Assembly: GCA_963829955.1 (NCBI GenBank)
Contig: CAWHKS010000025.1
Coordinates: 62,001 to 126,000 of the forward strand
DNA from: DASTFY01 sp963829955
GTDB taxonomy: Bacteria; Actinomycetota; Acidimicrobiia; Acidimicrobiales; Ilumatobacteraceae
DNA: 64,000 nt
Direction: 5' to 3'
Shown here: positions 1 through 7,589 of the stretch, one piece after another
Position numbering within the stretch: position 1 is the first letter of the stretch
Layout: the number at the start of each line of letters is the position of its first letter
Notes under the pieces: model-generated
Told to the model about the DNA's origin: nothing
Seen by the model: the letters and a program-made list of their open reading frames with translations, nothing else
Database searches by the model: none
Program-made: the position numbers and the translations under genes

Positions 1-2
1 CC

Positions 3-317
3 GTCGACCACGGCGGCGACCTGCGCACCAGCTACGGGCCGCTGCGCAGGGTGCTCGTTCGCCGTGGCGCGTCGGTGGTGGCCGGCACGGCTATCGCCAG
101 CGCGGCCGGCGCGCTCCACTTCGGGGTGCGGATGGGCGGGCGCTACGTCGATCCGGCCGGCTTGCTCGGCCAGCCCGTGCACCTCGTCCCACGGCTCCTG
201 AGCCCGACCGCCAGCGTTCCACGGCCGCCAGCGGTCCGCTGTGGGCGAGGCGTCGCGTCGGGACCTGCCTCGCAAGAGGCGCCGGCTCCGTTTCGGTTCG
301 CTGCCCGGAGTCGCTAG
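3..317 (+). CDS. M23-family metallopeptidase, C-terminal fragment
   Basis: The gene enters from the left edge, so only about 104 C-terminal residues are visible. They read VDHGGDLRTSYGPL, then a hydrophobic stretch, then LHFGVRMGGRYVDP, which matches the end of LytM/M23 peptidoglycan endopeptidases, where the final zinc-binding His lies in HLHFEVR and is followed by G-x-YVDP. An extracellular cell-wall hydrolase is the likely role. After the YVDP motif comes about 60 residues of low-complexity Ala/Pro/Arg tail. M23 genes are common just upstream of rpsB in actinobacteria, which supports the call. The N-terminus, any signal peptide and the first metal ligands lie outside the window. Confidence 0.75.
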   Translation, partial: VDHGGDLRTSYGPLRRVLVRRGASVVAGTAIASAAGALHFGVRMGGRYVDPAGLLGQPVHLVPRLLSPTASVPRPPAVRCGRGVASGPASQEAPAPFRFAARSR

Positions 318-328
318 CCTCGTCCGTT

Positions 329-347
329 GCCCGGGTTCCGTCCGGGC
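329..347 (+). terminator. possible hairpin terminator after the M23 gene
   Basis: GCCCGG and CCGGGC form a 6-bp stem around a 7-base loop, 12 bases after the peptidase stop codon. There is no T-run, so this is only a candidate factor-independent terminator. Confidence 0.35.
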
Positions 348-361
348 TCGACCACAACGCG

Positions 362-413
362 CTCGGTCCTTCCCTGCGGTCGCCTGCCCGGATCGGGCGG
401 GTGCAGGACCGAG
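362..413 (+). promoter_or_regulatory. two-tier stem-loop in the rpsB leader
   Basis: An outer 9-bp perfect stem (CTCGGTCCT at 362-370 with AGGACCGAG at 405-413) encloses an inner 10-pair stem (381-390 with 394-403, two G-T pairs, loop GAT). The structure ends about 18 bases before the AAGGAGG ribosome-binding site of rpsB. The position suits a ribosomal-protein autoregulatory leader, but no known family was identified and regulation is inferred. Confidence 0.45.
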
Positions 414-445
414 TGCCGGCAACCGCAGCGAAGGAGGACCTCCTC

Positions 446-1612
446 ATGGCCGTCGTCACGATGCGACAGCTGCTCGAAGCAGGTGTGCACTTCGGGCACC
501 AGACCCGCCGGTGGAACCCGAAGATGCGGCGATTCATCTTCGGCGAGCGTTCCGGCATCTACATCATCGATCTGCAGCAGACGCTGCCCAGCATCGATAC
601 CGCGTACAGCTTCGTGCGGGACCTGTCCGCCGACGGTGGGACCCTCCTCTTCATCGGGACCAAGAAGCAGGCCCAGGATCCGATCCAGGAGCAGGCCGAG
701 CGGTCCGGCATGCCGTACGTCAACCAGCGCTGGCTGGGCGGGATGTTGACGAACTTCGAGACCATCGCCAAGCGCGTGGCCAAGATGCAGGAGTACCAGC
801 GAATGCGGGACTCCGGCGAGTTCGAGGCCATGCCGAAGAAGGAGGCGCTGATCCTCGGCCGCGAGCTGGAGAAGCTGGAGCGCAACCTCTCCGGCATCCG
901 CGCCATGTCACGCCGTCCCGACGCCGTGTTCGTGCTCGACACCAAGAAGGAGCACCTGGCCGTCGCCGAAGCCAACAAGCTCGGCATCCCGGTCGTGGCG
1001 GTCGTCGACACCAACTGCGACCCCGATCTGGTGCAGTACGTCATCCCAGGGAACGACGACGCCATCCGGGCCAGCCACCTGATGTGCCGGGTCATCTCGG
1101 ATGCGGTCATCGAGGGCCGCTACATCGCCAGCAAGCGCAACCCGGCCGTGGCCCCGACGGCGGCTGCCCCGGTGCGCTCGCCCGAAGAGGAGGAAGCGTT
1201 CCGCTCCGACCAGGCCCAGGCCCGCCGCCAGGCGGCCGCGGCCCAGGCCGAGCGCGATGCCCGCCTCTCGGCCCAGCGTGTCGCCAGTGCAACCGAGGAG
1301 CCGGCCGCCACTGAGGAGGTCGCCGCCGAGATCGCGGTCGTCGAGGCCGCTGCCGAGGAGGTCGCAGTCGAAGAGGCCGCGGTCGAAGAGGCCGGTCGCG
1401 GAGGTCGCAGTCGAGGAGGTCGCAGTCGAAGAGGCCGCAGTCGAAGAGGTCGCGGTCGAGGAGTCGAAGAGGCCGCGGTCGAAGAGGCGGCCGCCGAGGC
1501 GAGCGTCGACGAGTCCGCACCCACCACCGAAGCCGCAGCCGCCGCTGACGAGGCGGCCGCCGCAGAGGACGCCCCGGCGTCCGCAGAGACCACGACCGAG
1601 ACGGAGTCCTGA
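446..1612 (+). CDS. rpsB: 30S ribosomal protein S2 (uS2) with long C-terminal extension
   Basis: Small-subunit protein uS2. The start ATG at 446 follows AAGGAGG (431-437) and gives MAVVTMRQLLEAGVHFGHQT, the canonical S2 N-terminus; an in-frame GTG at 401 is rejected because it precedes the ribosome-binding site. Conserved core runs to about residue 235, with WNPKM, YIIDLQ and SRRPDAVFVLD visible. The remaining 150 residues are an Ala/Glu/Val-rich tail. Inside it, about residues 313-335 switch abruptly to a Gly/Arg/Ser tract, described separately, because the DNA repeat is there read in a different frame. Total 388 residues against about 250 for the core family. First gene of rpsB-tsf-pyrH-frr; 5 bases separate it from tsf. 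Confidence 0.97.
   Translation: MAVVTMRQLLEAGVHFGHQTRRWNPKMRRFIFGERSGIYIIDLQQTLPSIDTAYSFVRDLSADGGTLLFIGTKKQAQDPIQEQAERSGMPYVNQRWLGGMLTNFETIAKRVAKMQEYQRMRDSGEFEAMPKKEALILGRELEKLERNLSGIRAMSRRPDAVFVLDTKKEHLAVAEANKLGIPVVAVVDTNCDPDLVQYVIPGNDDAIRASHLMCRVISDAVIEGRYIASKRNPAVAPTAAAPVRSPEEEEAFRSDQAQARRQAAAAQAERDARLSAQRVASATEEPAATEEVAAEIAVVEAAAEEVAVEEAAVEEAGRGGRSRGGRSRRGRSRRGRGRGVEEAAVEEAAAEASVDESAPTTEAAAAADEAAAAEDAPASAETTTETES
1355..1495 (+). repeat. GAGGTCGCAGTCGAA-type minisatellite inside rpsB
   Basis: Imperfect direct repeats of units such as GAGGTCGCAGTCGAA and GAGGCCGCGGTCGAA. Read in the rpsB frame they give Val-Glu-Glu-Ala at both ends but Gly-Arg-Ser-Arg in the middle. Read one frame over, the middle gives the same EVAVEE pattern as the flanks. 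Confidence 0.8.
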
Positions 1613-1617
1613 CCCCC

Positions 1618-2406
1618 ATGTCCTTTACCGCCAAAGACGTGCAGACGCTGCGCCAAGCGACGGGCGCAGGGATGATGGACGCCAAGCGCGCCCTCGAGGC
1701 TGCTGACGGCGACTTCGAGATCGCGGCGCAGTGGCTCCGGGAGAAGGGCCTGGCCAAGGCCGCCGAGCGGTCCGACCGGGACAACACCCAGGGCGCGGTC
1801 GCTGTCTTCGTGGACGGCGGCGTTGCCAGCATCGTCCAGCTCAAGTGCGAGACGGACTTCGTGGCCTCCTCCGAGCGGTTCAAGACCCTGGTGTCGGACA
1901 TGGCCGCACTGGTCAACGCCAAGGGCACCGAGGCGACGGCCGATCGCGCCAAGGAGATCGAGGAGCTGCAGCTCACCCTGAAGGAGCACATCGAGCTGGG
2001 CGACGTCGTCCGCTTCGAGGCCGGCGACGGCAACGTGCTCGACTCGTACCTGCACGTCCAGGGCAATCGCGGCGTCAACGCCGTCCTGGTCGAGCTCTCC
2101 GGCGGGACGGCCCAGCTGGCCCACGACATCGCGGTGCACGTCGCGTTCGCCCGCCCGAAGTACCTGCGGCGGGAGGACGTGCCAGGCGACCTCGTCGAGA
2201 AGGAGCGGGCCACGCTCGAAGCCATCACCCGCAACGAGGGCAAGCCGGAGCAGGCCATCGGCAAGATCGTCGAGGGCCGGCTCAACGGGTACTTCAAGGA
2301 GGTCTGCCTGCTGGACCAGCCCTACGCCAAGGACGACAAGCAGTCGATCGGCGAACTCCTCGGCGACGCCACGCTGGTGCGCTTCGCCCAGGTCGAGATC
2401 GGCTGA
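1618..2406 (+). CDS. tsf: translation elongation factor Ts
   Basis: Guanine-nucleotide exchange factor for EF-Tu in the cytoplasm. The ATG at 1618 gives an N-terminal UBA-like domain with LRQATGAGMMDAKRAL, the standard EF-Ts signature, followed by the EF-Tu contact motif CETDFVASSERF near residue 78. Length 262 residues, slightly shorter than the E. coli protein (283) and in line with actinobacterial forms. It lies 5 bases after rpsB and 7 bases before pyrH, so it is surely co-transcribed. No ribosome-binding site of note precedes it, which fits translational coupling to rpsB. Confidence 0.97.
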   Translation: MSFTAKDVQTLRQATGAGMMDAKRALEAADGDFEIAAQWLREKGLAKAAERSDRDNTQGAVAVFVDGGVASIVQLKCETDFVASSERFKTLVSDMAALVNAKGTEATADRAKEIEELQLTLKEHIELGDVVRFEAGDGNVLDSYLHVQGNRGVNAVLVELSGGTAQLAHDIAVHVAFARPKYLRREDVPGDLVEKERATLEAITRNEGKPEQAIGKIVEGRLNGYFKEVCLLDQPYAKDDKQSIGELLGDATLVRFAQVEIG

Positions 2407-2413
2407 GCGCCCG

Positions 2414-3166
2414 ATGGGCGCGATCTCGCTGGACGGAGCCGAAGAACCCTCGCCGCGGTGGCGGCGGGTGGTCCTGAAGCTCTCCGGCGAGGCGCTGGCC
2501 GACGCCTCGGGCTTCGGCCTGTCGCCGGCCGTCCTCGATCAGATCGCCTCCGAGGTGGTCGAGGCCCGCCGTGAGTTCGGGGTCGACCTGGCCATCGTGG
2601 TCGGCGGGGGCAACTTCTGGCGCGGCCTGAAGGGCGCGGGCCAGGGGATGGACCAGGCCCAAGCCGACTACATGGGCATGATCGCCACCGTCATGAACGG
2701 CCTAGCCCTCCAGGACAGCCTGGAGCGTCTCGACCAGCCGACCCGGGTCATGACGGCGCTGGAGATGCCGAAGGTGGCCGAGCAGTACATCCGGCGCCGC
2801 GCCATCCGCCACCTCGAGAAGGGCCGGGTCGTCATCTTCGCCGGCGGCACCGGGAACCCGTTCTTCACCACCGATACCGCGGCAGCCCTCCGGGCCGCCG
2901 AGATCGAGGCCGACGCCATCCTGAAGGGCACCCACTCGGGTGTCGACGGCGTCTACAGCGCCGATCCCAAGCTCGACCCCGAGGCCACGCGGTACGAGCA
3001 CATCTCGTACATCGACGTCATCAACCAGGGTCTCAAGGTGATGGACGCCACCGCCATCACGTTCTGCATGGAGAAGGGGTTGCCGATCGTGGTGTTCGAC
3101 CTGCTCGGGGACGGCAACATCCGGTCCCTCCTGCAGGGTCGCCGCGTCGGTACTCTGGTCGCATGA
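2414..3166 (+). CDS. pyrH: uridylate kinase (UMP kinase)
   Basis: Phosphorylates UMP to UDP with ATP, in pyrimidine nucleotide synthesis. A member of the bacterial amino-acid-kinase fold family, not related to eukaryotic UMP/CMP kinase. Visible motifs are VLKLSGEAL near residue 20, the glycine-rich VVGGGNFWRG, MNGLALQDSLE, FAGGTGNPFFTTDTAAALRA, and KGTHSGVDGVYSADP. Length 250 residues, normal for the family, with a short acidic N-terminal extension. The ATG at 2414 is 7 bases after tsf. The order tsf-pyrH-frr is widely conserved. Confidence 0.97.
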   Translation: MGAISLDGAEEPSPRWRRVVLKLSGEALADASGFGLSPAVLDQIASEVVEARREFGVDLAIVVGGGNFWRGLKGAGQGMDQAQADYMGMIATVMNGLALQDSLERLDQPTRVMTALEMPKVAEQYIRRRAIRHLEKGRVVIFAGGTGNPFFTTDTAAALRAAEIEADAILKGTHSGVDGVYSADPKLDPEATRYEHISYIDVINQGLKVMDATAITFCMEKGLPIVVFDLLGDGNIRSLLQGRRVGTLVA

Positions 3167-3168
3167 CC

Positions 3169-3251
3169 GAGCGAAGCGAGGTCCAGAGAGCACAGCCGAC
3201 TCTCGCCACGCAGTGGCGAGTCGATCGTGCCTCCCGCCGACAGGCGGAGGC
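3169..3251 (+). promoter_or_regulatory. frr leader with two hairpins, the second covering the ribosome-binding site
   Basis: The pyrH-frr gap holds a GAGCGAAGCGAG repeat (3169-3180), a perfect hairpin CTCGCCAC/GTGGCGAG (3202-3209 with 3213-3220, loop GCA), and a second stem formed by GCCTCCCGCC (3229-3238) with GGCGGAGGC (3243-3251), one base bulged. The second stem includes the GCGGAGG that serves as ribosome-binding site for frr, so it could reduce frr initiation. Function is inferred from position only. Confidence 0.45.
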
Positions 3252-3809
3252 ATGATCGAGGACACCCTGCTCGACGCCATCGACAAGATGGAGAAAGCAG
3301 TGGAGCACGTCCAGGGGCAGTTCGCGACGGTGCGGACCGGCCGCGCCACGCCGGCCCTCGTCGAGAAGCTGATGGTGGAGTACTACGGCGCCGATGTGCC
3401 GCTGCAGCAGCTGGCCGGGTTCCAGGTCCCCGAGCCGCGCCTCCTCGTCGTGAAACCCCACGACCGCAACGCCATGGGCGCCATCGAGAAGGCGATCCGC
3501 GACAGCGACCTCGGCATCGCCCCCTCGAACGACGGTGTGGTGATCCGCCTCAGCTTCCCTGCGCTCACCGAGGAACGCCGCAAGGAGTACGTGAAGCTGG
3601 CCAAGCACTACGCCGAGGACGGTCGCGTCGCCGTGCGCAACATTCGGAGAGACGCCCGCAAGCACCTCGAGGGTTCCGAGAAGAACCACGAGATCTCGGC
3701 CGACGAGCTCGAGCGCGCCGAGAAAGAGATGGAGAAGATCACCCACGAGCACGTCGACAAGATCGACAAGGCGCTGGCTCGCAAGGAGCATGAGCTGCTC
3801 GAGGTGTGA
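3252..3809 (+). CDS. frr: ribosome recycling factor
   Basis: Works with EF-G to split post-termination ribosomes. From the ATG at 3252, preceded by GGCGGAGG, the product is 185 residues, exactly the E. coli length; an in-frame ATG at 3213 would add 13 unconserved residues and sits inside a hairpin, so it is rejected. Motifs include VRTGRATPALVEK, YYGADVPLQQLA, the KPHDRNAM segment, and the C-terminal helix with RNIRRDARK and ERAEKEMEKITHEHVDKID. It is 15 bases upstream of cdsA. Confidence 0.97.
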   Translation: MIEDTLLDAIDKMEKAVEHVQGQFATVRTGRATPALVEKLMVEYYGADVPLQQLAGFQVPEPRLLVVKPHDRNAMGAIEKAIRDSDLGIAPSNDGVVIRLSFPALTEERRKEYVKLAKHYAEDGRVAVRNIRRDARKHLEGSEKNHEISADELERAEKEMEKITHEHVDKIDKALARKEHELLEV

Positions 3810-3824
3810 GCGGAGGAGGCAGCA

Positions 3825-5135
3825 ATGGCAGACGAGCGCGACGAACCCGGAGAGGAGCAGGAACCCGCCGAGGGCGTGAAGATCGTCGACGACGACGACG
3901 GGCCCGCGCTGCGATTCGGGCCCGAGGACACCGGCCCGCTGCCCCACTGGACGGAGCCGCCCACGGGTGAGGTCCCGAAGATCCTGGCCGAGGAGCCGCA
4001 GGACGACGTCGACCCTTGGTCCAGCTTCTCGGGGCAGGCTCCGGTCTGGCGCGACGACCAGAGCGAGACACCCGACGCCGATCTCGACCTGACGCCCCTG
4101 ACCGGCGACCTGCCCCCCGTCGACCCCGATGCCGGCGGCGAGCTGTTCGGATCGGGCGAGCCCTCCAGGCCCGTCGAGCGCACCACCCGCACGGCCACCG
4201 GCGAGCAGGCGCGGGTGACGTCGATCCGCACCCGACGTGAGGCACCCGTGCCCCCGCGGGCCCGTCCCGAGAACACCGGCTCGGTCCCCCGTGGGAGCGG
4301 TCCGTCGACGCGGGATCTGCCGATGGCGATCGCCGTGGGCTTCGGTCTCGCCGCGGTGTTCCTGTTGTTGCTCAACTTCGGCGAGCGCTACGTGGTCGGC
4401 CTGGTCGCCGTGGCCCTCGCGGTCGCCGGCGTCGAGTTCTACGACACCGTGCGGAGCAAGGGCTACCAGCCGGCGCAGTTCATCGGCCTGGCCGCCATCA
4501 TCGGCCTCCCGCTCGCCGCGTACTGGGTGGGGTCCGATGCGTTGCCGCTCATCGTCGTGCTCTCCTTCTTCGCGACGGCCGTGTGGGGCATGGCCTCCGG
4601 GAGCGTTGACAGCGGCCCGTTGCCGAACACGGCCATCACGATGTTGGGCGTCGTTTACCTCGGCGTCCTCGGCGCCTACGGGGCGTTGATCCTTCGCCTG
4701 CCCGAGGGGTGGGGCAAGGGGGTGCTCCTGGCCACCGTCGTCGGCGTGGTCGCCAACGACATCGGCGCTCTGTTCGTCGGCTCCAGCGCGGGCCGCACGC
4801 CCTTGGCGGCCTGGATCAGCCCGAACAAGACGGTTGAAGGCGTGGTCGGCGGGGCGTTCCTGACCGTCATCGCCCTGGCTGTCGTCAAGCTGCTCAAGGT
4901 GGACCCGTGGGAGACGGGAAGCTGGGGCAAGCTGCTCCTGTTCGCCCTGGTGATCGTGATCATCACGCCGATCGGGGACTTCACCGAGTCGATGTTCAAG
5001 CGCAACCTGGACGTGAAGGACTTCGGCACGCTGCTCCCTGGTCACGGTGGTGTCCTTGACCGGTTCGACGGCTTGCTGTTCGCCATGCCGGCCGCCTACT
5101 ACGCCGCGCTGGTCCTCGAACCCTGGGTCGCCTAG
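3825..5135 (+). CDS. cdsA: phosphatidate cytidylyltransferase (CDP-diacylglycerol synthase)
   Basis: Makes CDP-diacylglycerol from phosphatidic acid and CTP at the membrane. The first 160 or so residues are hydrophilic and acidic (many Asp, Glu, Pro), with no recognised domain; the rest carries about eight membrane segments. The CTP_transf_1 signature is clear at the C-terminus: TPIGDFTESMFKRNLDVKDFG followed by LLPGHGGVLDRFDG. Length 436 residues versus about 285 in E. coli, the difference being the N-terminal extension, which is usual in actinobacteria. ATG at 3825 follows GGAGG (3813-3817). In related genomes cdsA is followed directly by dxr; here a transporter intervenes. Confidence 0.93.
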   Translation: MADERDEPGEEQEPAEGVKIVDDDDGPALRFGPEDTGPLPHWTEPPTGEVPKILAEEPQDDVDPWSSFSGQAPVWRDDQSETPDADLDLTPLTGDLPPVDPDAGGELFGSGEPSRPVERTTRTATGEQARVTSIRTRREAPVPPRARPENTGSVPRGSGPSTRDLPMAIAVGFGLAAVFLLLLNFGERYVVGLVAVALAVAGVEFYDTVRSKGYQPAQFIGLAAIIGLPLAAYWVGSDALPLIVVLSFFATAVWGMASGSVDSGPLPNTAITMLGVVYLGVLGAYGALILRLPEGWGKGVLLATVVGVVANDIGALFVGSSAGRTPLAAWISPNKTVEGVVGGAFLTVIALAVVKLLKVDPWETGSWGKLLLFALVIVIITPIGDFTESMFKRNLDVKDFGTLLPGHGGVLDRFDGLLFAMPAAYYAALVLEPWVA

Positions 5136-5235
5136 CGCCGCGCCGGCCGGCGAGAGCAAGGCCTCCCGGCCCGATCGCTGAGTGCGGCTACGGTGCCCTG
5201 TCGGGGGGCACGACATACGTCCAGGGGAGGACCTC

Positions 5236-6378
5236 ATGCATCGGACCTCACGACGCCTCGCGGCAGCGTTGATCGCAGCTGCCTCGCTGTTCGTCAGCGC
5301 CTGCACCGGCGACGACGACGCCTCCGGAGACACCACGGAAGCGGGCGGCGCGACGACTCCCGCCGCCGGTGACACCGCCGAGACCGCGGCCCCCGGCACC
5401 AGCGGTGGCAGCGCGTCAGGCGACACGCTTGCCGCGGTGCAATCGGCCGACGTCGTTCGCTGTGGCACACGCGACGACCTGCCCGGGTTCGCCGTACTCG
5501 ACTCAGCTGGGGAGCACGTCGGGTTCGACGCTGACTTCTGCCGCGTCATCGCGGCCGCCGTGCTGGGTGACGCCACGAAGGTCGAGTTCGTCGACGTCGC
5601 GACGGATGATCGCTTCACCGCGCTCCAATCCGGCGAGATCGACGTGCTGGTGCGCAACACGACGTGGACGGCGACTCGCGACGGCACCGAGGCCGTGCAG
5701 TTCCTGCAGCCGACCTTCTATGACGGTCAAGGGATGATGGTCGCTGCCGACAGCGGCATCACCGATCTCAACGGACTCGTCGGCGGCGTCGTCTGCGCCG
5801 CGGGCGGCACCACGACCGAGGGCAACATCGCCACCGAGTTCGAGCGGCTCGGTCTGGCTCCGCCGGAGGTCCTGTCCTTCGACGACGTCGCGCTGTTGCA
5901 GCAGGCGTTCCAGGAGGGTCGCTGCGACGGCTGGTCATCGGACCGCAGCCAGCTCACCGGGCTTCGCTCGAACTACCCGGACGGGCCGGATTCGCTGGTG
6001 ATCCTGGAGGGGACATTCTCCAAGGAGCCGCTCACGCCCGGTGTGCGGGACGGCGACTCGCAGTGGGCCCAGGCCGTGCAGTGGGCCATCTTCGCCGCGA
6101 TCCAGGCCGAGGAGTTCGAGCTCACTCAGGCGAACGTGGACGCCGAGCGGGAAGGTTCGACCAACCCCAGCGTGCAGGCCTTCCTCGGGAACGAGATCGA
6201 AGGAGCTGTCCTCGATCCCGGTCTGGGACTCCCTCCCGACTTCGCGTACCAAGTGGTGAAGCAGGTCGGGAACTACGGCGAGATCTACGACCGGCACATC
6301 ACGCCGCTCGGGCTCGACCGGGGGACGAACGCGCTCTGGAGCGATGGAGGTCTGCTGTACGCCCCGCCCTACCGCTGA
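5236..6378 (+). CDS. polar amino-acid ABC transporter, substrate-binding lipoprotein (AapJ/BztA type)
   Basis: Extracytoplasmic binding component of a general L-amino-acid importer. The ATG at 5236 follows AGGGGAGG; a lipobox LFVSAC puts the acylated Cys at residue 23, followed by a Thr/Ala/Gly/Asp linker of about 45 residues. The mature part begins VRCGTRDDLPGFAV and has GFDADFCRVIAAAVLG and LQSGEIDVLVRNTTWT, typical of the SBP_bac_3 family and specifically of the long AapJ/BztA branch that binds several amino acids. 380 residues. Start of a four-gene set with two permeases and an ATPase (5236-9610), inserted between cdsA and dxr. Substrate specificity cannot be read from the sequence. Confidence 0.9.
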   Translation: MHRTSRRLAAALIAAASLFVSACTGDDDASGDTTEAGGATTPAAGDTAETAAPGTSGGSASGDTLAAVQSADVVRCGTRDDLPGFAVLDSAGEHVGFDADFCRVIAAAVLGDATKVEFVDVATDDRFTALQSGEIDVLVRNTTWTATRDGTEAVQFLQPTFYDGQGMMVAADSGITDLNGLVGGVVCAAGGTTTEGNIATEFERLGLAPPEVLSFDDVALLQQAFQEGRCDGWSSDRSQLTGLRSNYPDGPDSLVILEGTFSKEPLTPGVRDGDSQWAQAVQWAIFAAIQAEEFELTQANVDAEREGSTNPSVQAFLGNEIEGAVLDPGLGLPPDFAYQVVKQVGNYGEIYDRHITPLGLDRGTNALWSDGGLLYAPPYR

Positions 6379-6404
6379 CGTGACGGCCGATCCGGCCCAG
6401 CGCG

Positions 6405-7574
6405 ATGACCTCGACGATCCGGCCGCGACGTAGCCAGTCGCGGCCGCCCCCGTGGCGAGACGTCCGCGTCTTGCAGTGGGTGTTCCAGATCGCCGTCCTG
6501 GCGGTCATCGTCGCCGTCATTGCCATCCTGGTCGGCAACGTCAGGGAGAACAGCCGCTCTCTCGGTATCCCGACCGGCTACGACTACCTCGACAACCCGG
6601 CGTCATTCCCCATCCCCGACAGCGACTTCCGCCAGCGCCAACCGGTCCGTGACGCCCTCGTCATCGGTCTGGTGAACACGCTCCGGGTGTCTCTCGTCGG
6701 CATTGTGTTGGCGACCGTCCTGGGCACGGTCATCGGCGTCGCTCGGCTGTCGCGCAATTGGCTGTTGCGCCACGCCGCTCGCGTGTACGTGGAGGTCATC
6801 CGCAACCTGCCGCTGCTCCTCATCCTCACGTTCTGCTACGCCGGCTTGGCGCTCGTGGCGTTTCCCCGCATCGCGGACGCGTGGGAGCCCGGCGGTCTCG
6901 TCGTCATCTCGAACCGTGGCGTCGTGCTGCCGTGGTACGACGGAGGCGGCGGTCTCTTGGCGGTGCTCGGGCTGGCGATAGTGGCCGCCTTCATCACCTA
7001 TCGGCTCCGCCGTCGCACCGCGGACCGCACGGGGACGCCGGCTCGCAGCGGTCTCTGGGCGGTGGGCGCCTTCGCCGTCGTGGCCGCGGCGAGCTGGGTG
7101 GTCGTCGGCGTCGGGACGAGCGTGCCCGCCCGCGAAGGCAACGCGGTGACCGGCGGGGTGCGCCTCAGCCCCGAGTTCTTCGCCATCCTCTTCGCGCTCG
7201 TGATCTACACGGCCAGCCACATCGCCGAGATCGTCCGCGGCTCCATCCAGGCCGTGGCCCGCGGGCAGGGCGAAGCGGCGGACGCGCTGGCGTTGTCCGG
7301 CTTCCAACGGCTGTGGTACGTCGTGCTCCCGCAGGCTTTCCGTATCGCCGTGCCACCGCTCGGCAACCAGTACCTCAACCTGACGAAGAACTCGACGCTC
7401 GGCGCCACGGTCAGCTACTTCGAGCTGGCCCAGGTCACGTCCATCGCGGTCGCCAACGGCGCGCCCGCTATCCCGTCGTACCTCCTCACGCTCAGCATCT
7501 TCATCGTGCTGTCCCTCGTGCTGTCCCTCGCGGTCAACATCGCCAACCGCCGTCTGGCCCTCGTGGAGCGATGA
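6405..7574 (+). CDS. amino-acid ABC transporter permease (AapQ/BztB type)
   Basis: Inner-membrane permease of the His/Glu/Gln/Arg/opine family. Hydrophobic segments start near residue 22; the N-terminal part has GYDYLDNPASFPIPDSD, a stretch characteristic of the long AapQ subunits. The EAA loop that docks the ATPase is visible near residue 288 as GEAADALALSGFQRLWYVVLPQ. Length 389 residues, typical for AapQ and about 150 longer than simple HisQ-type permeases. It begins 27 bases after the binding protein and ends 16 bases before the second permease. Confidence 0.9.
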   Translation: MTSTIRPRRSQSRPPPWRDVRVLQWVFQIAVLAVIVAVIAILVGNVRENSRSLGIPTGYDYLDNPASFPIPDSDFRQRQPVRDALVIGLVNTLRVSLVGIVLATVLGTVIGVARLSRNWLLRHAARVYVEVIRNLPLLLILTFCYAGLALVAFPRIADAWEPGGLVVISNRGVVLPWYDGGGGLLAVLGLAIVAAFITYRLRRRTADRTGTPARSGLWAVGAFAVVAAASWVVVGVGTSVPAREGNAVTGGVRLSPEFFAILFALVIYTASHIAEIVRGSIQAVARGQGEAADALALSGFQRLWYVVLPQAFRIAVPPLGNQYLNLTKNSTLGATVSYFELAQVTSIAVANGAPAIPSYLLTLSIFIVLSLVLSLAVNIANRRLALVER

Positions 7575-7589
7575 CATGAGAGCGGCGAC

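Noticed and set aside
401..445. Earlier GTG start for rpsB at 401
   Set aside because: It precedes the clear AAGGAGG and adds residues not seen in S2.
3213..3251. Earlier ATG for frr at 3213
   Set aside because: It lies in a hairpin arm, has no ribosome-binding site, and adds residues absent from the family.
5136..5235. Riboswitch ahead of the amino-acid importer
   Set aside because: The 100-base gap has short palindromes such as CGCGCCGGCCGGCG, but no known riboswitch pattern could be recognised.
3057..5687. Very long minus-strand open frame of 876 codons opposite frr, cdsA and the binding protein
   Set aside because: It mirrors well-supported plus-strand genes, is low-complexity Arg/Gly/His/Asp-rich, and shows no family motif. 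High GC makes such shadows common; similar ones at 6603-8807, 15347-17269 and 17919-20180 were also dropped.
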